Source: Candidatus Rokuibacteriota bacterium (GTDB lineage Bacteria; JAUVQV01). From it: 5,243 nucleotides of DNA. The stretch is taken from assembly GCA_030597995.1 (NCBI GenBank), contig JAUVQV010000097.1:1-5243 (forward strand), written 5' to 3'. The notes beneath the pieces are model-generated. The model saw only the letters and a list, made by a program, of their open reading frames with translations. It did not search any database and had not been told where the DNA came from. The position numbers were made by a program, and so were the translations under genes. Each line of letters opens with the position of its first letter. Position 1 is the first letter of the stretch. This document shows positions 1 to 5,243 of this stretch, one piece after another.

Positions 1-600
1 ATCTACCCTCCCTACCTGGACATCAAGTTCCTGGCCAAGATACCGGTGCCGATAAAGGTGAAGACCGTGGGAAAACCGGCGAAAGGGTTCGCGGTGAAGA
101 AAATCACCGTCATGCCTCGCCAGGTGGAGGTGGTGGGGCCGCCCGACCGCCTGGAATCCATCAAGAAAGTAGAAACGCTTCCGGTGGACATTACCGGCCA
201 GCAGAAGGGAAAAGTGCAGATTCGGGCGGAGTTCGTCCAGCCGGGTGACGACGTCCGCGTGCTCCAGCTCGGTCCCACCGATGTGGTGGTTGAGATCGAG
301 GAGATGCAGCTGGAGCGAACCATCCCCGGGATACCGATCGAGCTGGGGGAGAGGCCGGTCCAGGTGGAGCCGTCGCAGGCCGTGATCGTGGTTCGCGGCA
401 GCTACCGTCTGGTGCAGGGGCTGACGAAGGAGCAGGTTCGGGTCCGGGTAGACTGGGAGTCCTCGGGCGAGGAGGCGTCGAGCTTCTCACTGTCGGTGGA
501 GGTCCCGCCCGAGTTGACCGTACTCTCTCTGGAGCCGGTGCAGGTGAAGGTCAAAGCGGCGACAGAGTCCAGGAAGAAAGAGAAGGCAAAGACCAGATGA
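1..600 (+). CDS. cdaR: YbbR-domain protein, CdaR-like (5' truncated)
   Basis: The frame is open from the first base of the window, so the N-terminus (normally a membrane anchor plus earlier YbbR repeats) lies upstream; 199 codons are visible. Two YbbR-type repeats can be seen. The first spans roughly residues 1-100 and has the family pattern of a GKPAKGFAV turn, then [13 protein letters not shown] and a VDITG strand. The second spans about 101-190, with PGIPIEL and [10 protein letters not shown]. The protein ends in a basic tail, [10 protein letters not shown]. In the family, CdaR/YbbR is an extracytoplasmic partner of the diadenylate cyclase CdaA/DacA and modulates c-di-AMP synthesis; cdaA, cdaR and glmM are commonly adjacent. 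I infer that dacA lies just upstream. The stop overlaps the glmM start by ATGA, which implies translational coupling. The YbbR assignment is firm; the regulatory role is inferred from context. Confidence 0.88.
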   Translation: MYPPYLDIKFLAKIPVPIKVKTVGKPAKGFAVKKITVMPRQVEVVGPPDRLESIKKVETLPVDITGQQKGKVQIRAEFVQPGDDVRVLQLGPTDVVVEIEEMQLERTIPGIPIELGERPVQVEPSQAVIVVRGSYRLVQGLTKEQVRVRVDWESSGEEASSFSLSVEVPPELTVLSLEPVQVKVKAATESRKKEKAKTR

Positions 601-2033
601 CACAAAGGATATTCGGGACCGACGGAATCCGGGGGAAGGCGAACCTCAAACCAATGAATTCCGAGACTGCCCTGAAGCTGGGCCGGGCCTGCGCGCATGT
701 ATTCAGGAACAGCCGCCGCCGTCACCGGGTATTGATCGGGAAAGATACCCGCCTCTCGGGATACATGCTGGAGAGTGCGCTGACCTCAGGGATTTGCTCC
801 ATGGGGGTGGACGTGATGCTGGTCGGCCCGCTCCCCACCCCGGGGATCGCCTTCATGACCCGCAGCCTTCGTGCCGACGCCGGCGTGGTCATATCGGCTT
901 CGCACAACCCGTTCGAAGACAACGGGATAAAATTCTTTTCCCGTGACGGGTTCAAGCTTCCCGACCGCCTCGAGAACGAAATCGAGGACCTGGTGTTCAC
1001 GGGACGGATTGACCATATCCGGCCCACGGCGCACGCCATCGGCAAGGCCTTTCGCGTGGACGACGCCCTCGGGAGGTACATCGAGTTTGTCAAGAACAGC
1101 TTCCCCCGGGAGTGCACCCTGGAAGGAATGAGGGTGGTGGTCGACTGTGCCAACGGGGCGAACTACAAGGTCTCTCCTCAGGTGCTTCAGGAGTTGGGGG
1201 CGGAAGTGATCGCACTCAACTGTCAGCCTGACGGCAGGAACATCAATCGCAACTGCGGCTCAATGCACCCGGAAGTCGTCAGCGCCGCGGTCCGTAAATG
1301 CTCGGCCCAGGTCGGTCTCACTCATGACGGTGACGGCGACCGCGTCCTCATGGCCGACGAACGGGGGAGGCTGGTGGACGGTGACCAGATCCTCGCCCTC
1401 TGTGCTCTGGCCCTCAAGGAAAGGGGCGAATTGGCCGGGAATGGTGTCGTGGCCACCGTGATGAGCAACTACGGGCTGGAGTTGACCCTCGAGCAGGCCG
1501 GGATACGGCTCCTTCGGACTCCGGTCGGTGACCGCTACGTCGTGGAAGAGATGCGAAGGACGGGATACAACCTCGGTGGCGAGCAGTCCGGGCACATAGT
1601 CTTCCTCGACCAGCAGACCACAGGGGACGGCATCATCACCGCTCTCCAGGTCCTGGCGGTCATGAAGCAGTCCGGGCGGCCTCTCTCCCGCCTGGCGGCG
1701 CGGATGACTAGACTTCCCCAGGTGCTGGTGAATGTTGCAGTAGCGACCCGGAGCGCCCTGGACCGGGTTCCGGAAATTCAGGAGACCATTCAAAAGGCCA
1801 GCAATACGCTGCGGGACCGGGGTCGAGTTCTCGTGAGGTACTCGGGGACCGAACCTAAAGTTCGGGTGATGGTGGAAGGGCCGGACCGCCGCGAAATCAC
1901 CACTCTGGCCCGGAGGATCTGCCGGGTGGTTACGAAAAGTCTCGGGGACGGAAAAATTTCCCGGAAGAGAGGAGGCGGGCGGAAAGGAAACACGACCTCC
2001 AGAAAGCGTGTCGTGCCCGAGAAAAAAAGGTGA
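597..2033 (+). CDS. glmM: Phosphoglucosamine mutase GlmM
   Basis: GlmM interconverts glucosamine-6-phosphate and glucosamine-1-phosphate in the cytoplasm, on the route to UDP-GlcNAc for peptidoglycan and lipopolysaccharide. All four active-site elements of the alpha-D-phosphohexomutase family are present. The phosphoserine loop is SASHNP with catalytic Ser102. The metal-binding loop is DGDGDR (244-249), the sugar-binding loop GGEQSGH (327-333), and the phosphate-binding loop RYSGTEP (414-420). The start FGTDGIRG (6-13) is canonical. The ATG overlaps the upstream stop (ATGA), with a weak AGAAGG at 581-586. The protein has 478 residues, against about 445-450 for typical GlmM. The excess is a C-terminal tail (about 451-478) with 12 Lys/Arg and only 2 acidic residues. 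The gene overlaps pdxJ by GTGA. Function is confident; the role of the tail is unknown. Confidence 0.97.
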   Translation: MTQRIFGTDGIRGKANLKPMNSETALKLGRACAHVFRNSRRRHRVLIGKDTRLSGYMLESALTSGICSMGVDVMLVGPLPTPGIAFMTRSLRADAGVVISASHNPFEDNGIKFFSRDGFKLPDRLENEIEDLVFTGRIDHIRPTAHAIGKAFRVDDALGRYIEFVKNSFPRECTLEGMRVVVDCANGANYKVSPQVLQELGAEVIALNCQPDGRNINRNCGSMHPEVVSAAVRKCSAQVGLTHDGDGDRVLMADERGRLVDGDQILALCALALKERGELAGNGVVATVMSNYGLELTLEQAGIRLLRTPVGDRYVVEEMRRTGYNLGGEQSGHIVFLDQQTTGDGIITALQVLAVMKQSGRPLSRLAARMTRLPQVLVNVAVATRSALDRVPEIQETIQKASNTLRDRGRVLVRYSGTEPKVRVMVEGPDRREITTLARRICRVVTKSLGDGKISRKRGGGRKGNTTSRKRVVPEKKR

Positions 2034-2746
2034 GACGGATCAGGCTGGGAGTGAATATCGACCACGTCGCGACGCTGCGACAGGCGCGGCGCGGTCGGGA
2101 GCCGGATCCGCTGCACGGGGCGATGCTGGCTGAGCTCGGCGGTGCGGATCAAATCACAGTCCACCTTCGGGAGGACCGAAGGCACATTCAGGATCGGGAC
2201 CTGGAACTTCTCCGGCAAGTGGTGCAGACCAGCCTGGACATGGAGATGGCGCCGGTTGCGGAGATGGTGCGCATCGCCACTCGGATTCGACCGGAGCTGG
2301 CCACCCTGGTTCCGGAAAAGAGAGAGGAAATCACCACCGAAGGCGGCTTGAATGTGAAGCGCCTGGCCAAGCCTCTGGCTCGCGTGATCTCACGCCTGCA
2401 GGAAGGGGGGATTCGAGTCGCTCTGTTTATCGATCCCGAACCGCCGCAGGTGCTGGCCAGCCGGAAGGTGGGGGCGGAAGCGATCGAGATCAACACCGGC
2501 CGCTTTTCCGAGGCTCGAGGACCCGGAGTGCAGGGGGAGCTGGAAAAGATCGCGGACGCGGCCAGGCTCGGAGCCGAGCACGGACTGCGGGTTCATGCCG
2601 GTCATGGACTCAATTATCACAACATCTTTCTGGTCCGGGAGATCCGGGAGATCGAGGAATGCAATATCGGCCACAGCATTGTTTCCCGAGCTGTCCTGGT
2701 GGGCTTGGAGAGGGCGGTCCGGGAGATGAGGGATCTTTTGCCGTGA
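2030..2746 (+). CDS. pdxJ: Pyridoxine 5'-phosphate synthase PdxJ
   Basis: PdxJ condenses 1-deoxy-D-xylulose 5-phosphate with 3-amino-2-oxopropyl phosphate to make pyridoxine 5'-phosphate, the last ring-forming step of DXP-dependent vitamin B6 synthesis. The 238-residue protein is an (alpha/beta)8 barrel of normal length. It has the N-terminal signature [14 protein letters not shown] (7-20), [11 protein letters not shown] (43-53) with the active-site His45, Glu72 in LDMEMA, VPEKREE (94-100), TEGGLNV (103-109), AGHGLNYHN (190-198) with His192, and NIGH (212-215). These correspond to the E. coli catalytic residues His45, Glu72 and His193. The GTG start overlaps the glmM stop and has almost no Shine-Dalgarno sequence (a GAG then an A7 run), so expression probably depends on coupling to glmM. 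A later in-frame GTG at 2051 would remove the conserved GVN start and is unlikely. pdxJ after glmM is a known gene order in some deltaproteobacteria. Confidence 0.96.
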   Translation: MRRIRLGVNIDHVATLRQARRGREPDPLHGAMLAELGGADQITVHLREDRRHIQDRDLELLRQVVQTSLDMEMAPVAEMVRIATRIRPELATLVPEKREEITTEGGLNVKRLAKPLARVISRLQEGGIRVALFIDPEPPQVLASRKVGAEAIEINTGRFSEARGPGVQGELEKIADAARLGAEHGLRVHAGHGLNYHNIFLVREIREIEECNIGHSIVSRAVLVGLERAVREMRDLLP

Positions 2747-2824
2747 ATGGCGGTTCTACCGCGCGAAGTGCCCGAACTGCTCCGGGTGGCCGGTGGCGCG
2801 GGCGCAGGGAGAGGGTGGCGGAGC

Positions 2825-2832
2825 GGGGGGAG
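2825..2832 (+). promoter_or_regulatory. Ribosome binding site setting the rex start
   Basis: A G6 run followed by AG (GGGGAG core) lies 4 bases before the ATG at 2837. It supports that ATG over the in-frame ATG at 2747, which directly abuts the pdxJ stop. Confidence 0.55.
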
Positions 2833-2836
2833 CGGA

Positions 2837-3475
2837 ATGTACTCTCGAAAGAGCAGGATTCCTGAGGCCACGGTTCAGAGGCTGCTGGTATACCTGCGGT
2901 ATGTCTCTCAGCTCCACCGAGATGGGGTCCAGGTGGTCTCCTCACACGCCCTTTCTCGAAAGTGCGGGTTCAAGGCGGCTCAGGTCCGAAAGGACTTTGC
3001 GTATTTCGGGGAGTTGGGAGTCCGTGGGGTGGGGTACTACGTGAAGGACCTGTCCGTTGATCTCAGGAGGGCGCTCGGACTGTCCGGAGTCTGGGAAGTG
3101 GCCATGGTGGGTGCCGGACACCTGGGATCGGCCCTTTTGAATTACAGCGGCTTTCGGGACTATGGGTTTGTGATCACCGCGGTCTTCGACAGGAGTCCGG
3201 AGTCCTTGCCGGAAGAGATCCGTACCGAGCACAATGTTCGCCCCCTGGAGGAGTTTCGGGAGGTGGTCCGCGCCAAGGGGATAAAGATTGCCATCGTGGC
3301 CGTCCCCGCCACTGCCGCCCAGGAAGTGCTGAATTCCTTGATCGAGTCAGGTATCCGGGCGATCCTCAATCTGGCTCCCGTGAAGCTTGAGGGAAAGCCG
3401 GGGGTCAAGATCAGGAACGTGGACCTGGCTGAAGATTTAGGGGCGCTGACTTTTTTCCTGACCGGGACAAAGTAG
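2837..3475 (+). CDS. rex: Redox-sensing transcriptional repressor Rex
   Basis: Rex is a homodimeric cytoplasmic repressor that binds DNA when NAD+ is high and is released by NADH, so it switches on fermentative and anaerobic-respiration genes. From 2837 the protein has 212 residues, the family norm (about 210-215). It begins with a winged helix: helix-turn-helix at about 35-58 with the recognition motif QVRKDFAYFG (49-58) and the wing VRGVGYYV (62-69). A Rossmann domain follows, with GAGHLG (92-97) and Asp118 at the end of the second strand (VFDRS), as expected for NAD(H) preference. The C-terminal helix (about 195-210) matches the domain-swapped dimer helix. The reading frame is open back to an ATG at 2747, but those 30 extra residues are Gly/Arg-rich and unlike any Rex N-terminus I know. 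rex follows pdxJ on the same strand and is probably co-transcribed. Its own targets are not visible. Confidence 0.95.
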   Translation: MYSRKSRIPEATVQRLLVYLRYVSQLHRDGVQVVSSHALSRKCGFKAAQVRKDFAYFGELGVRGVGYYVKDLSVDLRRALGLSGVWEVAMVGAGHLGSALLNYSGFRDYGFVITAVFDRSPESLPEEIRTEHNVRPLEEFREVVRAKGIKIAIVAVPATAAQEVLNSLIESGIRAILNLAPVKLEGKPGVKIRNVDLAEDLGALTFFLTGTK

Positions 3476-3494
3476 GAGGCCCGCCCTCCGGCGG
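3475..3494 (+). terminator. GC-rich hairpin after rex, possible terminator
   Basis: Two mutually exclusive hairpins start at the rex stop codon. One is GGAGG/CCTCC (3475-3479 with 3485-3489). The other is CCGCC-CTCC-GGCGG (3481-3494). No T-run follows directly; the nearest are TTTT at about 3522 and TTTTT at about 3550. This is therefore not a textbook intrinsic terminator. It may act with Rho or only stabilise the 3' end of the operon mRNA. Confidence 0.35.
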
Positions 3495-3535
3495 CACTTC
3501 AATCCGGTTATTCACGAGGATCTTTTCCGTCCGGC

Positions 3536-3680
3536 AAAATACAGAGCGTTTTTCGTGCAATTATATATTAATCAATTATTACAATTAGTTATGGAAGTAT
3601 CGTGAATTTTTGGTGTTAGATTATTTGTTGAACTCATTGATTTTGAATAACTAACAAATATTTCCTTGAAAAACAAGAAG
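3536..3680. other. AT-rich non-coding block
   Basis: This stretch is starkly different from its GC-rich surroundings: 21 of the 100 bases at 3561-3660 are G or C. It contains three copies of CAATTA (starting at 3558, 3573 and 3582) and the inverted repeat listed separately. No plus-strand reading frame of useful length is present. The minus-strand frame through it has no recognisable domain or ribosome binding site. I see no good sigma-70 promoter inside it. It could be a nucleoid-protein binding region, a decayed insertion or simply relaxed intergenic DNA. Confidence 0.6.
3614..3656. repeat. Imperfect AT-rich inverted repeat
   Basis: TGTTAG (3614-3619) and TTATT (3621-3625) pair with AATAA (3646-3650) and CTAACA (3651-3656). 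This gives 11 Watson-Crick pairs with one bulged A at 3620; two further G-T pairs close a loop of about 16 bases. An overlapping alternative pairs TATTTGTT (3622-3629) with AACAAATA (3653-3660). It may be an operator or a weak RNA hairpin. Chance pairing in AT-rich DNA is also possible. Confidence 0.4.
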
Positions 3681-3728
3681 TTGAACGGGATTGAGGGGAC
3701 CCTTGCGACGAGGGCGATTCTGAAGGCG

Positions 3729-3768
3729 AAAAAAAAGACTTGACACACAAGATCTAGTGCAATAACCT
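3729..3768 (+). promoter_or_regulatory. Sigma-70-type promoter of nrdD
   Basis: An A8 tract (3729-3736) resembling an UP element precedes a perfect -35 box TTGACA (3740-3745). At 17 bp spacing lies TAACCT (3763-3768), which keeps the key T, A and final T of TATAAT. An alternative -10 is AATAAC (3761-3766), with an upstream TGC and a 15-bp spacer. Transcription would start near 3775, leaving a leader of about 75 bases before nrdD. The promoter separates nrdD from the rex operon. Confidence 0.65.
3745..3760. promoter_or_regulatory. NrdR box 1 upstream of nrdD
   Basis: ACACAAGATCTAGTGC is a 16-bp near-palindrome; 12 of 16 positions are symmetric. It fits the published NrdR-box pattern acaCwAtATaTwGtgt closely, with AGATCT in place of the AT-rich centre. 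It sits between the -35 and -10 elements of the nrdD promoter, where a bound repressor would block RNA polymerase. NrdR is the zinc-ribbon/ATP-cone repressor of ribonucleotide reductase genes. Confidence 0.7.
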
Positions 3769-3776
3769 CCATTCTT

Positions 3777-3792
3777 ACACAAGATACAGGCT
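3777..3792. promoter_or_regulatory. NrdR box 2 upstream of nrdD
   Basis: ACACAAGATACAGGCT repeats the first nine bases of box 1 exactly (ACACAAGAT) but has a degenerate right half. Its start is 32 bp after that of box 1, close to three helical turns. This is the usual spacing of paired NrdR boxes. It lies at or just after the expected transcription start. The spacing supports the call more than its own match does. Confidence 0.55.
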
Positions 3793-3836
3793 GGGCAGAG
3801 TTGTGGCGGGTTTCGTTTTTTTTTAACGTTTTAGCT

Positions 3837-3844
3837 GAGGGAGG
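3837..3844 (+). promoter_or_regulatory. Ribosome binding site of nrdD
   Basis: GAGGGAGG gives a strong Shine-Dalgarno sequence. Its GGAGG core is 7 bases from the ATG at 3852 but only 1 base from the ATG at 3846, so 3852 is the better start. A T9 run (3816-3824) lies just upstream in the leader. Confidence 0.7.
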
Positions 3845-3851
3845 CATGGGA

Positions 3852-5243
3852 ATGGGGATAGAAGTGAAGGTCTTGGATCAGGAGGAGTATCGTCAGGTAG
3901 CCGAGGAGACTACGGACAGTGCGTTGTTTGTGCGGACCTCCGCCGACGGCATGGTGGACTGGAACCGCCAGCGGATCGTGGAGGCCCTGGTTCGAGAAAC
4001 GCATATAGAAGTCGAGACCGCAGACCGGATCAGCCGGGAGGTGGAAGAAGAGATTCTGGCGTTCCGGACCAAGGTCCTGACGGCACCCCTGATCCGCGAG
4101 CTGGTGGATGCCAAGCTCGTGGAGTACGGTCTGGAGAAGGCCCGCCGCCTGCACACCCGTCTGGGAATGCCCCTCTGGGATGTGGAGCAGCTTATTCTGG
4201 CTCCAAACAAGGAAAACGCCAACGTCCCGCACGGACCCGAGGCCACCAACCTCACGCTCGCGGAGAACATAAAGAAAGAGTACGCCCTCCTGCAGGTCTT
4301 CTCCCAGGATGTGGCCGATGCCCACATCCGGGGAGAAATACATCTGCATGACCTGGGCTTCGTCGATCGCCCGTACTGTTCCGGACAGTCGCTGGAATAT
4401 GTGAAAAAGTTCGGGCTCAACCTGCCGCATGCCCTCTCCATCGCCAAGCCGGCGAAACACCCCGAAGTCCTGCTGGCCCACATGGTGAAGTTCTCCGCCG
4501 CTCTTCAGAGCCACTTCGCCGGCGCCATCGGCTGGGATGCGGTCAACCTCTTCTTTGCCCCTTACCTGGTGGGGATGTCGGATCGCGAAATAAAGCAGCT
4601 TGCCCAGATCCTGATCTTCGAGTACTCGCAACAGGCCGTAGCCCGCGGCGGGCAGGCCATCTTTTCGGATATCAACCTTTACTGGGAGGTGCCGAAGCAC
4701 TTCGAGTCCGTACCTGCGATCGGGCCGGGAGGGGAGTACACCGGGAAGACCTATGCCGATTACCAGTCCGAGGCGCAGAAATTCGTCTGGGCGCTCTTCG
4801 ACGTCTACCGGGAGGGAGACGGTTCGGGGCGGCCTTTCTTCTTTCCCAAGCCCCTGGTCCACATTACCGAGAAGCTCTTCAGAACTCCCGGCCATGAGGA
4901 TTTCCTGCGGCATATCTGCGGAGTCGCCGCCGAGAAGGGGAACACCTATTTTGTCTTCGACCGCGGCGACACGGCTAAAATCTCGGAGTGCTGCCGGCTC
5001 TCTTTCAAGCTCGAGGCCAGTGACCTGGAAGACGCGAAGACGCCCTGGAAGATGCGCTACACCGCCCTCCAGAATGTGTCTCTCAACCTGCCCCGGGTGG
5101 CGTACACCAGCCGGCAGGACAACACCAGCCTCTTTACCAAGCTCTCGGATTTGATGGAGCTCGTGGCCAAGGCCCACTTCGAGAAAAAGGGTTTCATTGA
5201 AAAGCTCCTCGCCCTCGGGGACACCGGCCCCCTGGCCCTCCTG
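3852..5243 (+). CDS. nrdD: Anaerobic ribonucleoside-triphosphate reductase NrdD (3' truncated)
   Basis: NrdD is the glycyl-radical class III enzyme that reduces ribonucleoside triphosphates to dNTPs without oxygen; it is activated by the radical-SAM protein NrdG. The frame is open to the window end (464 codons, against about 600-720 for the family), so the C-terminal zinc site and radical glycine are not visible. Residues about 26-115 form an ATP-cone (VRTSADGMVDWNRQRIVEAL onward), the allosteric dATP/ATP switch. The catalytic domain follows with HLHDLGFVDRPYCSG (164-178; Cys176 matches the conserved first barrel cysteine), FFAPYLVGM (234-242), ARGGQ (264-268), FSDINLYW (271-278), SECCRLSF (378-385) and NVSLNLPRVAY (408-418). 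These are hallmarks of NrdD. An ATG at 3846 would add two residues. Regulation by NrdR is suggested by the upstream boxes. A long minus-strand open frame across the gene is a codon-bias shadow. Confidence 0.93.
   Translation, partial: MGIEVKVLDQEEYRQVAEETTDSALFVRTSADGMVDWNRQRIVEALVRETHIEVETADRISREVEEEILAFRTKVLTAPLIRELVDAKLVEYGLEKARRLHTRLGMPLWDVEQLILAPNKENANVPHGPEATNLTLAENIKKEYALLQVFSQDVADAHIRGEIHLHDLGFVDRPYCSGQSLEYVKKFGLNLPHALSIAKPAKHPEVLLAHMVKFSAALQSHFAGAIGWDAVNLFFAPYLVGMSDREIKQLAQILIFEYSQQAVARGGQAIFSDINLYWEVPKHFESVPAIGPGGEYTGKTYADYQSEAQKFVWALFDVYREGDGSGRPFFFPKPLVHITEKLFRTPGHEDFLRHICGVAAEKGNTYFVFDRGDTAKISECCRLSFKLEASDLEDAKTPWKMRYTALQNVSLNLPRVAYTSRQDNTSLFTKLSDLMELVAKAHFEKKGFIEKLLALGDTGPLALL

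Noticed and set aside
1260..1793. Minus-strand 177-codon frame inside glmM
   Set aside because: It overlaps the metal- and sugar-binding motifs of an intact glmM and has no recognisable protein features.
2747..2749. ATG abutting the pdxJ stop as the rex start
   Set aside because: It adds 30 low-complexity residues absent from known Rex proteins. The ATG at 2837 has a nearby Shine-Dalgarno sequence and gives the family length.
3510..3607. ATTCACGA (3510-3517) and TCGTGAAT (3600-3607) as Rex operator half-sites or terminal inverted repeats
   Set aside because: Each resembles half of a Rex site, but neither has its partner at the required 4-bp gap, and they are 82 bp apart. A perfect 8-bp repeat at this distance may arise by chance.
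3700..3714. CCCTT-GCGAC-GAGGG hairpin as a terminator
   Set aside because: It has only 5 pairs including a G-T pair, and no T-run follows on the plus strand. It lies upstream of the nrdD promoter and is too weak to call.
3572..3847. Minus-strand 91-codon frame in the rex-nrdD gap
   Set aside because: There is no domain, no ribosome binding site at its start, and it crosses the nrdD promoter, the NrdR boxes and the AT-rich block. Its composition follows homopolymer and AT-rich DNA.
3831..5177. Long minus-strand open frame (448 codons) opposite nrdD
   Set aside because: It mirrors a well-supported GC-rich gene and shows no recognisable domain; the plus strand carries clear NrdD motifs. It is a codon-bias shadow.

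Overview
The window is a GC-rich bacterial segment with two parts. A tightly packed plus-strand operon fills positions 1-3475. After a non-coding gap of about 375 bp, a separately promoted anaerobic ribonucleotide reductase gene runs off the right edge. The gene set (CdaR/YbbR, GlmM, PdxJ, Rex and class III NrdD) points to an anaerobic or facultatively anaerobic bacterium. The cdaR-glmM-pdxJ order resembles deltaproteobacterial/Desulfobacterota arrangements, but this placement is a tentative inference; no 16S rRNA or other phylogenetic marker is present.

Left part. The end of a YbbR-repeat protein (cdaR, 1-600) overlaps glmM (597-2033) by ATGA. glmM overlaps pdxJ (2030-2746) by GTGA. rex (best start 2837, end 3475) follows on the same strand. 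The overlaps indicate one polycistronic, translationally coupled unit. It links c-di-AMP control and amino-sugar supply for the cell wall (CdaR, GlmM), vitamin B6 synthesis (PdxJ) and the NADH/NAD+-sensing repressor Rex. GlmM keeps all catalytic motifs and carries an unusual lysine/arginine-rich tail.

Gap (3476-3851). A GC-rich hairpin lies directly behind rex. It is followed by a sharply AT-rich block (21 of 100 bases G+C at 3561-3660) with an imperfect inverted repeat. A well-formed promoter (A8 tract, TTGACA, 17-bp spacer, TAACCT) then lies under two NrdR-box-like sites whose starts are 32 bp apart. A T9 run and a strong Shine-Dalgarno sequence precede nrdD. I see no convincing gene in this gap.

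Right part. nrdD (3852 to beyond 5243) encodes the large subunit of oxygen-sensitive class III ribonucleotide reductase. An N-terminal ATP-cone and most of the catalytic barrel are visible; the glycyl-radical C-terminus lies outside. The tandem NrdR sites suggest repression by NrdR when dATP/ATP status signals adequate dNTPs. The most notable observations are the NrdR-box pair, the vicinal cysteine pair in NrdD, the basic tail of GlmM, and the redox repressor gene placed between a cell-wall/B6 operon and an anaerobic nrd gene. I found no CRISPR array, mobile element, RNA gene or clearly new system.
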